DNA of 64,000 nucleotides from Palleronia aestuarii (GCF_003253995.1 NZ_QKZL01000007.1:124001-188000), one strand, 5' to 3'. Counted from the stretch's first letter, positions 35,140 through 44,164 are shown. Notes: generated from the sequence alone by a model not told the origin. Translations and numbers: made by a program.

Positions 35140-37958
35140 GCGATTCAATCCACCTGGGATCCATTTTTCTCAAGCGTAGCGTGACGGCCGGCGCGGGGAC
35201 GATGATCCCGGTCATTTCGATCTCCCCCACGACAGGTGTCGTCGAGAGCACGATTCCGGGCGCGCCGCATCCGTGGAAGGTGAACGATGTCACCGTCACT
35301 GGCGTGACGGAGAACCCGACGACGCTGGCAGAACTCGGGGCCAATGCCGGGGACGTCATTTCTGCAAAGATCAAGAGGTATTCCGCCCAGGCCATCGTTC
35401 CCGATCTCCCGGAGGTCTCACCGCCATCGGATAACCCGATCATCATCACGATCAATGCCACCTTCGATCCCGCGAGTCCCACCGATCAGACCGAGATCCG
35501 TCTCGTCGCGCCGGAGACTGCGGATGCCACGGCCAAAGTCAGTCTCGATGCACTGACACTCGACTCCCGCGATATCCGCGCAGAGGTCATCGAACGCGAC
35601 GGTGATCTGGTCCTGCCGCAGTCCACGGCGGGCGTCCTCCAGGCTGAATGGCGGATCTCCACCGACGCCGGATATTTCGTCACCACCATCGAAACGACCG
35701 TTACGGCAGCGACGGCCGAAGAAGAAGCCGATGCCGGCACCCCCGTCACGGACGGTGGAACCGATAACGCGACGGATCAGGTCGAGGCGCCGGGCTCCAA
35801 TGTGCCGGGCAATGATCTTCCCACGATCACCTCCGAGCCCAGCTTCGAACCCGCGCTTCCCAAGACGGGCCAGACCGTCTCGCTGCTCCCGCCGACCGTC
35901 GACTCGCAGACGGCCTCGATCACGCTGAAGAGCGTTCTTGCCGGCGGCATCGATGTCACCGGTCAGGTGCGCGAAATCTCCGGGACGCAAACGATCACGG
36001 TTTCCGCGCCGGGCGAGCTCGTTGCCACGTGGCGCGTCGCGGATGGCGGAGCGGAACTCGCCGTCGAGGCGAAGGTCGTCGTGTCGTCCAGTGCCGGCGC
36101 CGATCTCGAGAAGGCGAGCGTGATCGTGCACAGGGTCGACGACGTCGCGCCATCCGGAGCGATCTTCGAGATCAAGGACATTTCCGAAGACGTCTACGCC
36201 ACGGCGGGATTCGTCTGGGAATTCTCCGATGGCGGCGATTACAAGGCGTTGCGCGATGGCCATCCGTGGAAGATCGACGGCAAACGCTGGTGCCTCACGC
36301 CGAAGGCCGTTCGGGTCTTCGAGACGCCGGGTCAGGTCAAGTGGACACTCGATATTCACTACAAGGGCCAGCATCGTCGTCTGTCCGGTTCGCTCGACGT
36401 GCGCGATCCGGCAACGGTCGTTCCCGATGCCAACCGCTTCCACGTATCGCCTTCCGGAACCTTCCCAAAAGGTGCCGCCAATACGTTCGCGAGCTTCGAT
36501 GCGGCGCAGAAGGGTGCGCTCGCCCGATCGAAGGACATCAAGTCCCCGGTGGCGATCCTGTTCCGGGCGGGCGAAGAGCATTCCGCAGGCTTCATCGAGG
36601 CTGCCGACGGTTTCAAGAACGGATTGTGGATCACGCGGTACGGCGATGGCGTCAATCCGCTGCTCAAGCCGCGCAGCGATCAGGGCAGCATTCTGACCCT
36701 CCGGTCGTTCCAGGGCGTCAAGACCTCGGGGCTCGACTTCAAGGCCGGATGGGACCAGTCGACGGAGACCAACTCGCTCGACAAGCTCTATGACGGGATC
36801 GCGGTCGAGAACTTCAATCGGCACGATTACCGGACGAACCTCCTCCTGCACGATTGCCGGTTCGAGGGCTGCCGCTTCGGCGTCAACATGACGGTTTCGG
36901 TCACCAATCAGGACGGAAAGGCGGTTGATTTCGGCTATCACAGCGGCACGGCCGTGCTCTCGGAACTGCAGGCGATCCGTCCCGACACGAAAGGGTGGTC
37001 GAGCCTCGACTACAACTTCTACGGCGCGGCGGAGCGGATCGGTTTCTGCGGAATACGATCAAACCAGCATCCCGATGCGCTCGGCGGCGGTTACGGCAAG
37101 AACAACACCCACAACCAGCACGGGATCGTGCGCCTGGTTTCCGCAAGATCGGCGGTCATGTGGGCCTTCGACGGCGACTCGAAGGTCGGCTGGACCAAGG
37201 TCGGCTCCAACAAGGACGGCGGTTTGCTGAAACAGATCCCGGCCCACCAGCCCGTGATCCGGTGGGGTGCCTCGGGGTGGCTGCTCGGGTCCGAAAGCTG
37301 CCTCGGCGGGGCCGTGGCGGAAGGTGGATCCGGCATCCATGTCGGGACCTCGTCGAGCAATGCTGTTTCCCGTCCCGGTCGCCACACGATCTGCAACAAT
37401 CTCGTCGTCGCGTCGGCGAACAGCATGTCGGCCATCACCGCGGCCTATGCGGGGACGAGCGTGCATACGAACATCGTCATCTGTCCCGATTCCCGCCCGG
37501 AATATTACAGCGGGTTCCAAAACTTCATCCAGCTCTGGGGTCCGGGTACGCAGGACGAATTCGGCAGTATCGACTTCAAGTTCTGGGCCTTCAGCAACTC
37601 GCTCATCAACCTCAACGGCAAGCCCTGCAACAAGGGCAACGTCGCGACCGGTGGCGCGGTCAAGGAGATCATCGTCTCCAACAACCTCGTCCATGCCCCG
37701 AAGGAGTATACCGGCGCGGTCACGTCGCATGGTCCGCTCGACGACACGGTGATCCTGCAGCCGCAATACAAGGGTCACCGCTGGGCGGACTCGCCGAAGC
37801 TCGACACCGCCTACGCCACGCCGGCCAACACGGTGTCGCTCTACCGGCCACTGGAGGGTGCGGGAGCGATCGGAGCGGCGGATCCCGCCAAGCCGGTCTC
37901 CGAACTCGATTTCTTCGGTCGGCTCAGGGGCGCCGTGAAGAACATCGGCGCGATTTGA
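35136..37958 (+). CDS. Large beta-helix spike/fibre protein (phage or gene-transfer-agent-like)
   Basis: A 940-aa protein lacking a signal peptide. The N-terminal 430 residues are beta-rich modules with repeated features: HPWKVNDVTV near residue 50 and HPWKIDGKRW near 380, and Thr/Ser/Asp-rich Ig-like segments with an acidic linker (about 185-235). From about 435 (FHVSPSGTFPKGAANTFASF) the sequence resembles pectate-lyase-type right-handed beta-helices: regular Asn/Gly turns, TNLLLHDCRFEGCRFG, YNFYGAAERIGFCGIRSNQH. It ends FDFFGRLRG-like (ELDFFGRLRGAVKNIG), common in beta-helix proteins. Such folds bind or cut surface polysaccharide. No other phage gene is adjacent. Confidence 0.6.
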   Translation: MSDSIHLGSIFLKRSVTAGAGTMIPVISISPTTGVVESTIPGAPHPWKVNDVTVTGVTENPTTLAELGANAGDVISAKIKRYSAQAIVPDLPEVSPPSDNPIIITINATFDPASPTDQTEIRLVAPETADATAKVSLDALTLDSRDIRAEVIERDGDLVLPQSTAGVLQAEWRISTDAGYFVTTIETTVTAATAEEEADAGTPVTDGGTDNATDQVEAPGSNVPGNDLPTITSEPSFEPALPKTGQTVSLLPPTVDSQTASITLKSVLAGGIDVTGQVREISGTQTITVSAPGELVATWRVADGGAELAVEAKVVVSSSAGADLEKASVIVHRVDDVAPSGAIFEIKDISEDVYATAGFVWEFSDGGDYKALRDGHPWKIDGKRWCLTPKAVRVFETPGQVKWTLDIHYKGQHRRLSGSLDVRDPATVVPDANRFHVSPSGTFPKGAANTFASFDAAQKGALARSKDIKSPVAILFRAGEEHSAGFIEAADGFKNGLWITRYGDGVNPLLKPRSDQGSILTLRSFQGVKTSGLDFKAGWDQSTETNSLDKLYDGIAVENFNRHDYRTNLLLHDCRFEGCRFGVNMTVSVTNQDGKAVDFGYHSGTAVLSELQAIRPDTKGWSSLDYNFYGAAERIGFCGIRSNQHPDALGGGYGKNNTHNQHGIVRLVSARSAVMWAFDGDSKVGWTKVGSNKDGGLLKQIPAHQPVIRWGASGWLLGSESCLGGAVAEGGSGIHVGTSSSNAVSRPGRHTICNNLVVASANSMSAITAAYAGTSVHTNIVICPDSRPEYYSGFQNFIQLWGPGTQDEFGSIDFKFWAFSNSLINLNGKPCNKGNVATGGAVKEIIVSNNLVHAPKEYTGAVTSHGPLDDTVILQPQYKGHRWADSPKLDTAYATPANTVSLYRPLEGAGAIGAADPAKPVSELDFFGRLRGAVKNIGAI

Positions 37959-38015
37959 ACGCGGATCCCGGTACCCGGCGACGCCGCAGCGCATCTTAAT
38001 TGTCAGAACCAGACC

Positions 38016-38040
38016 GGCCCGTGCGATCCTCGCGCGGGCC
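38016..38040. terminator. Hairpin between the spike gene and the convergent DksA-like gene
   Basis: GGCCCGTGCG / CGCGCGGGCC forms a 10-bp stem (one G-U pair) with a 5-base loop, centred in the 108-base interval between two convergent genes. The position suits a bidirectional terminator, although no long T-run follows on either strand. Confidence 0.5.
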
Positions 38041-38066
38041 GATTGCGCATGTCGGCGACCGGGTCC

Positions 38067-38339
38067 CTACTTGAGCTGGCTGTCCTTACTCGCGCGGCGA
38101 TTGATGCCGGCCGCAGGTCTTTGGCGAGCGTCCCGCTCGGATTGACACTCGATGCAAAGCTGAACGCCCGGGCGGGCCGCCCGGCGGGGTTCCGGGATCG
38201 GCTCCTCGCATTCGGCGCAATGGGTACGCGACGCTGCACCCGTGGGGACCTGGCGGGACCTGAGACGGGCGAGTTCGTCGGCGACCGACGCCTCGATCTG
38301 CTCGTTCACCGCACCGTCGCGTGCCCAACCGCCTGCCAT
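38067..38339 (-). CDS. DksA/TraR-type zinc finger protein
   Basis: A 90-aa protein with the C4 zinc finger of the DksA/TraR family: CAECEEPIP, then GVQLCIECQ (CxxC...CxxC). An acidic-basic N-terminal helix (VNEQIEASVADELARLR) precedes it. The length is that of TraR-like short members, which bind the secondary channel of RNA polymerase; whether this one does is unknown. AGGAGG lies 8 bases before the ATG at 38339. It converges with the spike gene and diverges from argO. Confidence 0.88.
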   Translation of the reverse strand: MAGGWARDGAVNEQIEASVADELARLRSRQVPTGAASRTHCAECEEPIPEPRRAARPGVQLCIECQSERDARQRPAAGINRRASKDSQLK

Positions 38340-38432
38340 GTCCGATCCTCCTGCCAGTACCATAGGAATATCACCCGGGGATGGCAACGCGCGGGGCTGG
38401 ACCTCCCCTCGGGGGGGGCGTAGGTCGGCGCC

Positions 38433-39029
38433 ATGACGTCGTTCGTTCCCGGCTTTGCGCTCGGGCTGTCCCTCATCGTTGCCATCGGTGCGCAGAATGC
38501 CTTCGTCCTGCGACAGGGTCTCGCCCGCGCGCACGTGTTCCCCGTCTGCCTCACCTGCGGGCTTTCCGATGCCCTGCTTATCGCCGCGGGCGTCGCGGAG
38601 TTCGGCTGGGTGGTTTCGTCCGCGCCGTGGATCGAGCCCGTGTTCACCTGGGCGGGGGCCGCGTTCCTCGCCGTCTATGGCGCGTCGTCGATGCGTCAGG
38701 CGCTGCGCGGAACCGCCGTGCTCTCGGTCGAGGTGCGCGCGGCCGGGCGGCTGCCGGCGGTGCTCGCGACATGTCTCGCCCTGACCTGGCTCAACCCGCA
38801 TGTCTATCTCGACACGGTGGTGCTGCTCGGATCGGTGGCCAGCACCTATCCCGACCGGCTCCAGTTCGCGCTCGGCGCGATCACGGCCTCCTTCGCCTTC
38901 TTCTTCGCGCTGGGCTACGGCGCGCGGCTCTTGGCGCCGCTCTTTGCGCGCCCTGTCGCGTGGCGCGTGCTCGACGGGATCGTGGGCCTCACCATGTGGA
39001 CCCTCGCCGCCATGCTGCTGCTGAAATGA
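38433..39029 (+). CDS. argO: LysE/ArgO family amino-acid exporter
   Basis: A 198-aa inner-membrane exporter with five to six transmembrane helices. The LysE family features are present: FALGLSLIVAIGAQNAFVLRQG at the start, AFLAVYGASSM, and the central ALTWLNPHVYLDTVVLLGS (conserved NPH). ArgO exports arginine and related basic amino acids. Its stop overlaps the ATG of the following DMT gene (ATGA), so both exporters are translated together. Confidence 0.9.
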   Translation: MTSFVPGFALGLSLIVAIGAQNAFVLRQGLARAHVFPVCLTCGLSDALLIAAGVAEFGWVVSSAPWIEPVFTWAGAAFLAVYGASSMRQALRGTAVLSVEVRAAGRLPAVLATCLALTWLNPHVYLDTVVLLGSVASTYPDRLQFALGAITASFAFFFALGYGARLLAPLFARPVAWRVLDGIVGLTMWTLAAMLLLK

Positions 39030-39916
39030 CCCCCCGGGAGAGCCGTCCGGCCGCGGGATTTCTCTGGATGCTCGCGACGAGCTTCCTCTTCGTCGGCGTG
39101 ACGGCGGGGGTCAAGCATCTGGGCGACCGCGTTCCGGCCCCGGAAGCCGCGTTCCTGCGATATCTTCTCGGGCTCGTCTTCCTGCTGCCGATCATGGGAG
39201 GGCTGCGCAGGGCGCGGATCGGGCGGCGGGCCATGTCGCTCTTTGCCCTGCGCGGCTTCATCCACGCCCTGGGCGTGATGCTCTGGTTCTACGCCATGAC
39301 GCAAATCCCGCTCGCGGAAGTCACGGCGATGAATTACCTCACGCCCGTCTACCTGAGCCTTGGTGCCGCGCTCTTCCTGGGCGAGCGGCTCGCCTGGCCG
39401 CGGATCAGCGCCATCGTCGCGGCGCTGATCGGGGTGGCCATCATCCTCAGGCCCGGGTTCCGGGAGATCGACCCCGGCCATCTCGCCATGCTCGGGACGG
39501 CGATCTTCTTCGCCGCCTCGTACCTCATCGCGAAGATCATGACGGATACGGTGGCCCCGTCCCTCGTCGTGGCGATGCTGTCGATCACGGTGACGATCGG
39601 GCTCGCGCCCTTCGCGATCGCCGTCTGGGTCTGGCCGACTTGGAACGAGATGGGCTGGCTCCTGCTCATCGCCTGCCTCGCGACCTCGGGGCACCTGACG
39701 ATGACGCTCGCCTTCCGCGCGGCGCCGATCACGGTGACGCAGCCCGTGACGTTCCTGCAGCTCGTCTGGGCGACGATCCTCGGCTACGTCATGTTCGGAG
39801 AGGCGGTCGACATCTACGTGATCACGGGCGGGCTCATCATCATCGCATCGGTGGTCGTCATCACCATCCGCGAGGCGCGGCGGCCGAAACCGCCGCAACC
39901 GCCGATCGCGCCCTAG
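39026..39916 (+). CDS. EamA/DMT family transporter
   Basis: A 296-aa membrane protein with ten hydrophobic segments arranged as two EamA repeats (residues about 10-140 and 155-285). Conserved parts are FLRYLLGLVFLLP, MTQIPLAEVTAMNYLTPVYLSL and PVTFLQLVWATILGY. DMT members export metabolites or amino acids; the substrate is unknown. The start ATG overlaps the argO stop. Its 3' end overlaps the convergent ExoD gene by 4 bases. Confidence 0.9.
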   Translation: MTPRESRPAAGFLWMLATSFLFVGVTAGVKHLGDRVPAPEAAFLRYLLGLVFLLPIMGGLRRARIGRRAMSLFALRGFIHALGVMLWFYAMTQIPLAEVTAMNYLTPVYLSLGAALFLGERLAWPRISAIVAALIGVAIILRPGFREIDPGHLAMLGTAIFFAASYLIAKIMTDTVAPSLVVAMLSITVTIGLAPFAIAVWVWPTWNEMGWLLLIACLATSGHLTMTLAFRAAPITVTQPVTFLQLVWATILGYVMFGEAVDIYVITGGLIIIASVVVITIREARRPKPPQPPIAP

Positions 39917-40494
39917 AAGACGATCGAGGCGAAGGCTGTGTAGAGCGCGCCGGCCGATACCGCGAAGGCCAGGAGCATCAGGATCCCGTCGCGCAGGACG
40001 AGGGCGAGACCGATCGCGGCGATCGCCCCGTGCGGCAGGGCGGCGGCGAGGGGGACGAATTCGAGCGGCGGCACGATGCAGGCGAGAACGGCGCACAGGA
40101 TCGCGGCGACGCGGTTCGCAGCCGGGCCCGTCAGGATTTCCAGGCGGTTTCCGAACCACCGGTCGAGCCGCCGGGCCGGACCGCGCATCCATTCCACGGC
40201 GGAGTGCAGCCTGTCGTCGTCGACGGCACGGGACTTGATGATGCGGGGCATCCAGACCCGGTCGCGCCCGAGGGCGATCTGCACCGCCACGATCAGGACG
40301 ATCAGCGCGAAGAACGTGGGCAGGGTCGGGATCGCGGACAGGGGCGAGACGCCAAGGATCGCCGGCACGAACAGAAAGACGCCGCTGCCGCGATGGCCGA
40401 GCTTGTCCATGACGTCGGCGACGCTCACCGTGTCCTCGCTGCCCGCAAGATCGTCGAGATCGTCGAGAATGCCCCCGATGCCGTCCTGAGCCAT
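39913..40494 (-). CDS. ExoD family membrane protein
   Basis: A 193-aa membrane protein of the exopolysaccharide synthesis ExoD family: an N-terminal soluble helix (VSVADVMDKLGHRGSGVFLFVPA), then hydrophobic segments with SAIPTLPTFFALIVLIVAVQIALGR truncated here to the recognisable core, RVWMPRIIKSRAV and several C-terminal helices. In Sinorhizobium ExoD affects exopolysaccharide and alkali tolerance, but its biochemical role is unclear. The ATG 40494 follows the choV gene by 49 bases on the same strand. Confidence 0.85.
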   Translation of the reverse strand: MAQDGIGGILDDLDDLAGSEDTVSVADVMDKLGHRGSGVFLFVPAILGVSPLSAIPTLPTFFALIVLIVAVQIALGRDRVWMPRIIKSRAVDDDRLHSAVEWMRGPARRLDRWFGNRLEILTGPAANRVAAILCAVLACIVPPLEFVPLAAALPHGAIAAIGLALVLRDGILMLLAFAVSAGALYTAFASIVF

Positions 40495-40543
40495 GTTCGC
40501 GCCTCCCGCAGCCTTGCGCGGATCCGTCCGCGCCTCGGCGCCG

Positions 40544-41569
40544 TCAGTCGCGCGGATCGGCGAGGCGTGCAAGGACGGACGCACGGCTGACCTGACCGAT
40601 GAGCTCTCCGGCCTCCGTCACGCCGATGGGCGCGTCGCTCTCGCCGGTAGCGGAGATCACGGTCCGGATGCCGGTTTCGGCGTCGAGCGTACGGTCGGGC
40701 GCACCCGCCGCGGGCTCCATCGCGTCGCGCGCGGTCAGGACGCCCAGGGGATTCATGTGGGCTACGAAATCGGCGACGTAATCGTTGGCGGGCGCCTTGT
40801 AGATGTCGCGGGGCGTGCCGTGCTGGACGATGCGCCCCCCTTCCATGATCGCGATCCGGTCCCCGAGCCGGAACGCCTCGTCGAGGTCGTGGCTGACGAA
40901 GAGGATGGTCCGGCCAAGGCGGGATTGCAGATCGACGAGCTCGTCCTGCAGCCGCGTGCGGATGAGCGGGTCGAGCGCGGAGAAGGGCTCGTCCATCAGG
41001 AGGATCGGCGCGTCGGTGGCGAAGGCGCGGGCGAGGCCCACACGTTGCTGCATCCCCCCCGACAGTTCGCCGACGCGGCGATCGGCCCAGTCCCCGAGGC
41101 CCACGAGGTCGAGCTGCTGCCGCACCCTTTTGTGCCGCTCGCGGCGCTTGAGGCCGCCGAGCTCGAGCCCGAGGCCCACATTCTCCGCCACGCTGCGCCA
41201 GGGCAGGAGGCCGAATTGCTGGAACACCATCGCCACGTGGCGCAATCGCAGGCGCCGCAACTCCCGGCCCCTGGCGCGCGTGACGGCGATCTCCTCCCCT
41301 CCGGCCCGGACCAGGACCTCGCCGCGGGCGATGGGGTTGAGCCCGTTGACCGCGCGCAGGAGCGTGGACTTGCCCGATCCCGACAGCCCCATCAGGACGA
41401 GAATCTCGCCCTCCGGCACGTCGAGGGAGCAATCGTGGACACCGAGGACCTGCCCCGTCCGGGACTCGATCTCGCGCCGGTCGAGGCCCTCGTCCATGAG
41501 CGGCAGGGCCGCCTCGGCTTCGTCGCCGAAGACGATGGAGACGGCCTGGAACGTGATCGCGGCGTTCAC
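40544..41569 (-). CDS. choV: Choline/glycine betaine ABC transporter ATP-binding protein
   Basis: A 341-aa ProV/ChoV-type ATPase. Walker A is GLSGSGKST, the signature LSGGMQQRVGLARAF, Walker B ILLMDEPFSALDP and the H-loop FVSHDLDEAF. The first 45 residues are the family-specific N-terminal extension and the C-terminal 70 residues form a CBS-like part (NPLGVLTARDAM, then VTEAGELIGQVSR). It starts with GTG 41569 overlapping the permease stop (GTGA). The ChoV assignment rests on family and on the choX gene elsewhere in the window. Confidence 0.85.
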   Translation of the reverse strand: MNAAITFQAVSIVFGDEAEAALPLMDEGLDRREIESRTGQVLGVHDCSLDVPEGEILVLMGLSGSGKSTLLRAVNGLNPIARGEVLVRAGGEEIAVTRARGRELRRLRLRHVAMVFQQFGLLPWRSVAENVGLGLELGGLKRRERHKRVRQQLDLVGLGDWADRRVGELSGGMQQRVGLARAFATDAPILLMDEPFSALDPLIRTRLQDELVDLQSRLGRTILFVSHDLDEAFRLGDRIAIMEGGRIVQHGTPRDIYKAPANDYVADFVAHMNPLGVLTARDAMEPAAGAPDRTLDAETGIRTVISATGESDAPIGVTEAGELIGQVSRASVLARLADPRD

Positions 41570-42459
41570 TTGCCCTTCACCCGCAGCATCCGGTCGAGCA
41601 CGATCGCCACGACCACGATGACGAACCCGCTTTCGAAGCCGAGCGAGGTGTTGACCTGGTTGAGGGCGCGCACGACCGGCACGCCGAGACCGTCCGCGCC
41701 GACGAGCGCCGCGATCACCACCATCGAGAGCGACAGCATGATCGTCTGGTTGAGCCCCGCCATGATCTGCGGCAGTGCGGAGGGCAGTTCCACCTTCCAC
41801 AGAAGCTGCCGCCGGGTCGCACCGAACGCCTCCGCCGCCTCGACGAGCGGGGCGGGCGTGGAAGAGATCCCGAGATGCGTGAGCCGGATCGGCGCGGGCA
41901 GCACGAAGATCACGGTCGCCATGAGGCCCGGCACCATGCCGATGCCGAAGAAGACGATGGCCGGGATGAGGTAGACGAAGGTGGGCAGCGTCTGCATCAG
42001 GTCGAGCACCGGGCGCATCCAGGCGTAAAGCCGCGGCCGGTGCGCCGCCGCGATGCCGATGGGAACGCCCAGCGCCATGCAGACGACGCAGGCCGACAGC
42101 ACGAGCGTGAGACTTTCCGCCGTCTCCTCCCAATAGCCCTGATTTAGGACGAAGAGGAAACCCAGCGCCACCAGGAGACAGGTCTGCCAGCGCCGTTGCA
42201 GCGCCCAGGTCAGCGCCACGAACACCGCGATGACCACGATCGGATGCCAGGCTGCGGGGTAGAGCGGCACCGGCTCCGCGCTGCCGGTGAGCCAGCCGAT
42301 CCCGGGCGGCGAGAGAAAGAGCGCGAGGAGCGCGTCGATCAGCGTCTCGAGAAAGATCGCGAGGGTGTCGAAGACGAAGGCGCCGTTGTCCTGCAGCCAG
42401 TCGAAGATCCGGCCCGCGATGGCGCCCACGGGGATCTTGTGGTCGGTCAGGAAATCCAC
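41566..42459 (-). CDS. choW: Choline/glycine betaine ABC transporter permease
   Basis: A 297-aa ProW/ChoW-type inner-membrane permease with about seven helices and the binding-protein-dependent transport signature EAAEAFGATRRQLLWKVELP. MQTLPTFVYLIPAIVFFGIGMVPG is typical of the quaternary-amine subgroup. The start is taken as GTG 42459 (VDFLTDHKIPVG); no strong ribosome site is visible and an earlier start cannot be excluded. It precedes choV, with no binding-protein gene alongside. Confidence 0.85.
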   Translation of the reverse strand: MDFLTDHKIPVGAIAGRIFDWLQDNGAFVFDTLAIFLETLIDALLALFLSPPGIGWLTGSAEPVPLYPAAWHPIVVIAVFVALTWALQRRWQTCLLVALGFLFVLNQGYWEETAESLTLVLSACVVCMALGVPIGIAAAHRPRLYAWMRPVLDLMQTLPTFVYLIPAIVFFGIGMVPGLMATVIFVLPAPIRLTHLGISSTPAPLVEAAEAFGATRRQLLWKVELPSALPQIMAGLNQTIMLSLSMVVIAALVGADGLGVPVVRALNQVNTSLGFESGFVIVVVAIVLDRMLRVKGK

Positions 42460-42532
42460 GTGTCCGGCCCCGTCATCTCTCGCCCCTGCCTCGGTTCGGT
42501 CCGACCATGGCCGGATCGCGGGGCAAAGGGAA

Positions 42533-42565
42533 GCATTCCCGCGCTTCTGCATGGTCCGGGAATGC
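42533..42565. promoter_or_regulatory. Inverted repeat upstream of choWV
   Basis: GCATTCCCG and CGGGAATGC form a perfect 9-bp inverted repeat 15 bases apart, in the 201-base divergent interval between choW and the metallo-beta-lactamase-fold gene. It is unlike the BetI-type site at 21350. Operator or leader stem are both possible. Confidence 0.4.
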
Positions 42566-42660
42566 CATGGACGCGAGGAGGCGAGCATCTTGTCGCCGAA
42601 TGGCACCGATGTAGGGTGTACGTCGCGCGTCCATGTCTAAATAGGAGGGAATTCCGACCA

Positions 42661-43467
42661 ATGAGGACGACGACGATGACCAGCAGACGCACGTTTCTGA
42701 CCATGACGGCCGCGACCGGCGCCGCGATCACGATCCTGCCCTTCGCCAGCCGGGCCCAGGGCGGCGGAGAGAACGTCTTTCCGACCGATAGCGGTGAGAT
42801 CGTCGTCCATCCGATCGAGCATGCGAGTTTCGTGATGGAGACACCCGTGGGTGTCATAATCGTCGATCCGGTCGGGGATCCGAGCCTCTACGCGGACTTT
42901 CCCGATCCCGACCTGATCCTCATCACCCACGAGCACGGCGATCATTTCAACCAGGAGACGCTCGACGCGATCTCGAGCGCGCGGACCCAGATGATCGTCA
43001 ACACCGCGGTCTACGACATGCTCCCCGAGGCGATGCGCGCGATGACCCAGCAGATGGGCAACGGCGAGACCACGGACGTGCTCGGCTTCGACGTGGAGGC
43101 GGTGCCCGCTTACAACATCACCGAAGGACGGCTCGACTATCACCCGATGGGCCGCGACAACGGCTACATCCTGTCGATCGACGGCCTGCGGATCTACATC
43201 GCGGGCGATACCGAGGGGACGGAGGAGATGCGCGCGCTCGATGAGATCGACATCGCCTTCGTGCCGATGAACCTCCCGTTCACGATGGATGCGACCCAGG
43301 CCGCCGACGCCGTCGCGGCCTTCGCCCCGGCCTATGTCTACCCATACCATTACCGCGGCCGCGACGGCGGCACGCAGGATCCGCAGGAGTTCGCGCAGCT
43401 CCTCGGGGAAACGGATGCGGGGACGGAAGTGCGGATCGGGGAGTGGTATCCGAACGGCATGGGCTGA
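42661..43467 (+). CDS. Exported metallo-beta-lactamase-fold protein (UlaG-like)
   Basis: A 268-aa protein with a twin-arginine-type signal (SRRTFLTMTAATGAAITILPF) and an MBL domain: HASFVMETPVGVIIVDPVG, metal motif THEHGDHF (HxHxDH) and a later AGDTEGTEE (metal Asp), plus YPYHYRG. The layout matches UlaG-like L-ascorbate-6-phosphate lactonase relatives of unknown substrate. AGGAGG lies 12-17 bases before ATG 42661; a second in-frame ATG is at 42676. Divergent from choWV. Confidence 0.88.
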   Translation: MRTTTMTSRRTFLTMTAATGAAITILPFASRAQGGGENVFPTDSGEIVVHPIEHASFVMETPVGVIIVDPVGDPSLYADFPDPDLILITHEHGDHFNQETLDAISSARTQMIVNTAVYDMLPEAMRAMTQQMGNGETTDVLGFDVEAVPAYNITEGRLDYHPMGRDNGYILSIDGLRIYIAGDTEGTEEMRALDEIDIAFVPMNLPFTMDATQAADAVAAFAPAYVYPYHYRGRDGGTQDPQEFAQLLGETDAGTEVRIGEWYPNGMG

Positions 43468-43474
43468 TCCCGGC

Positions 43475-44164
43475 TCAGAGCACGTGCGCGGCCCGGGGCG
43501 TCGCCCGGCGGAGATAGACCTCGACGAGCACGAGGTAGGGCAGGTAGAAGGCGAAGACCTGCACGCGGTCGAAAGGGCCCGTCAGGCCTTCGTTCGACCA
43601 GAGGCCGCCGGTGACCGCGTACCAGAGCACGTAGTGGACGCGGAAGAGCCACGATCCGAGGATGAGCACGGCGAGGCGGAGCGCCCAGCGCCGATGGGCC
43701 GCGAACTCACCGGCCCGCGCCCGGCTTATCGCCATGATCGCGGCGAGGCCCAGGAGCAGGCCGTAGATCGCGAAGCCCGCATCCATGACCGGACCGCCGA
43801 TCGTGCCGCGCGTGCCGATGAAGACGAGGCCGCCCAGCGCCGCCACGAGCCCGAGCGTCACGATCCCGCGCCCCGTCCAGCGATGGAGCGCGGGCCAGCG
43901 GCGGCGCAACGGGGGCAGGATCTGCAACGGCACCGCGAGGGTGATCGCGGCGCCTGCGAGCATGTGGAGGGAGAGCCCCGTCTCCGCCACCGGGGCGCGG
44001 CCCGCGAACAGGTAGCTCTCCGACCCGAGATCGCCTGTGAGCGACCGCCACCCGAACGCGGCGGCGTAGAGAATGAAGGGGACGACCGCGAGACCGAAGA
44101 CGACCGCGCCCGCGATCGCGAGGATGCGGGTCCGGCGACGCTTCGAAACGGACTGCTCGATCAT
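43475..44164 (-). CDS. DUF2306 membrane protein
   Basis: A 229-aa protein with seven hydrophobic segments and DUF2306 features: the HMLAGAAITLAVPLQILPPLRRR helix with an in-membrane His, LHRWTGRGIVTLG and EFAAHRRWALRLAVL followed by LFRVHYVLWYAV. Conserved His residues could hold heme but this is not established for the family. The ATG 44164 (MIEQSVSKRRRTR) was chosen over an upstream ATG. It converges with the MBL gene and diverges from the selD fusion. Confidence 0.82.
   Translation of the reverse strand: MIEQSVSKRRRTRILAIAGAVVFGLAVVPFILYAAAFGWRSLTGDLGSESYLFAGRAPVAETGLSLHMLAGAAITLAVPLQILPPLRRRWPALHRWTGRGIVTLGLVAALGGLVFIGTRGTIGGPVMDAGFAIYGLLLGLAAIMAISRARAGEFAAHRRWALRLAVLILGSWLFRVHYVLWYAVTGGLWSNEGLTGPFDRVQVFAFYLPYLVLVEVYLRRATPRAAHVL

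Noticed and set aside
35418-36941. A 507-codon minus-strand frame opposite the spike gene
   Set aside because: Its repetitive Arg/Asp/Gly composition is that of an antisense shadow; the plus strand shows the coherent beta-helix protein and a coupled upstream gene.
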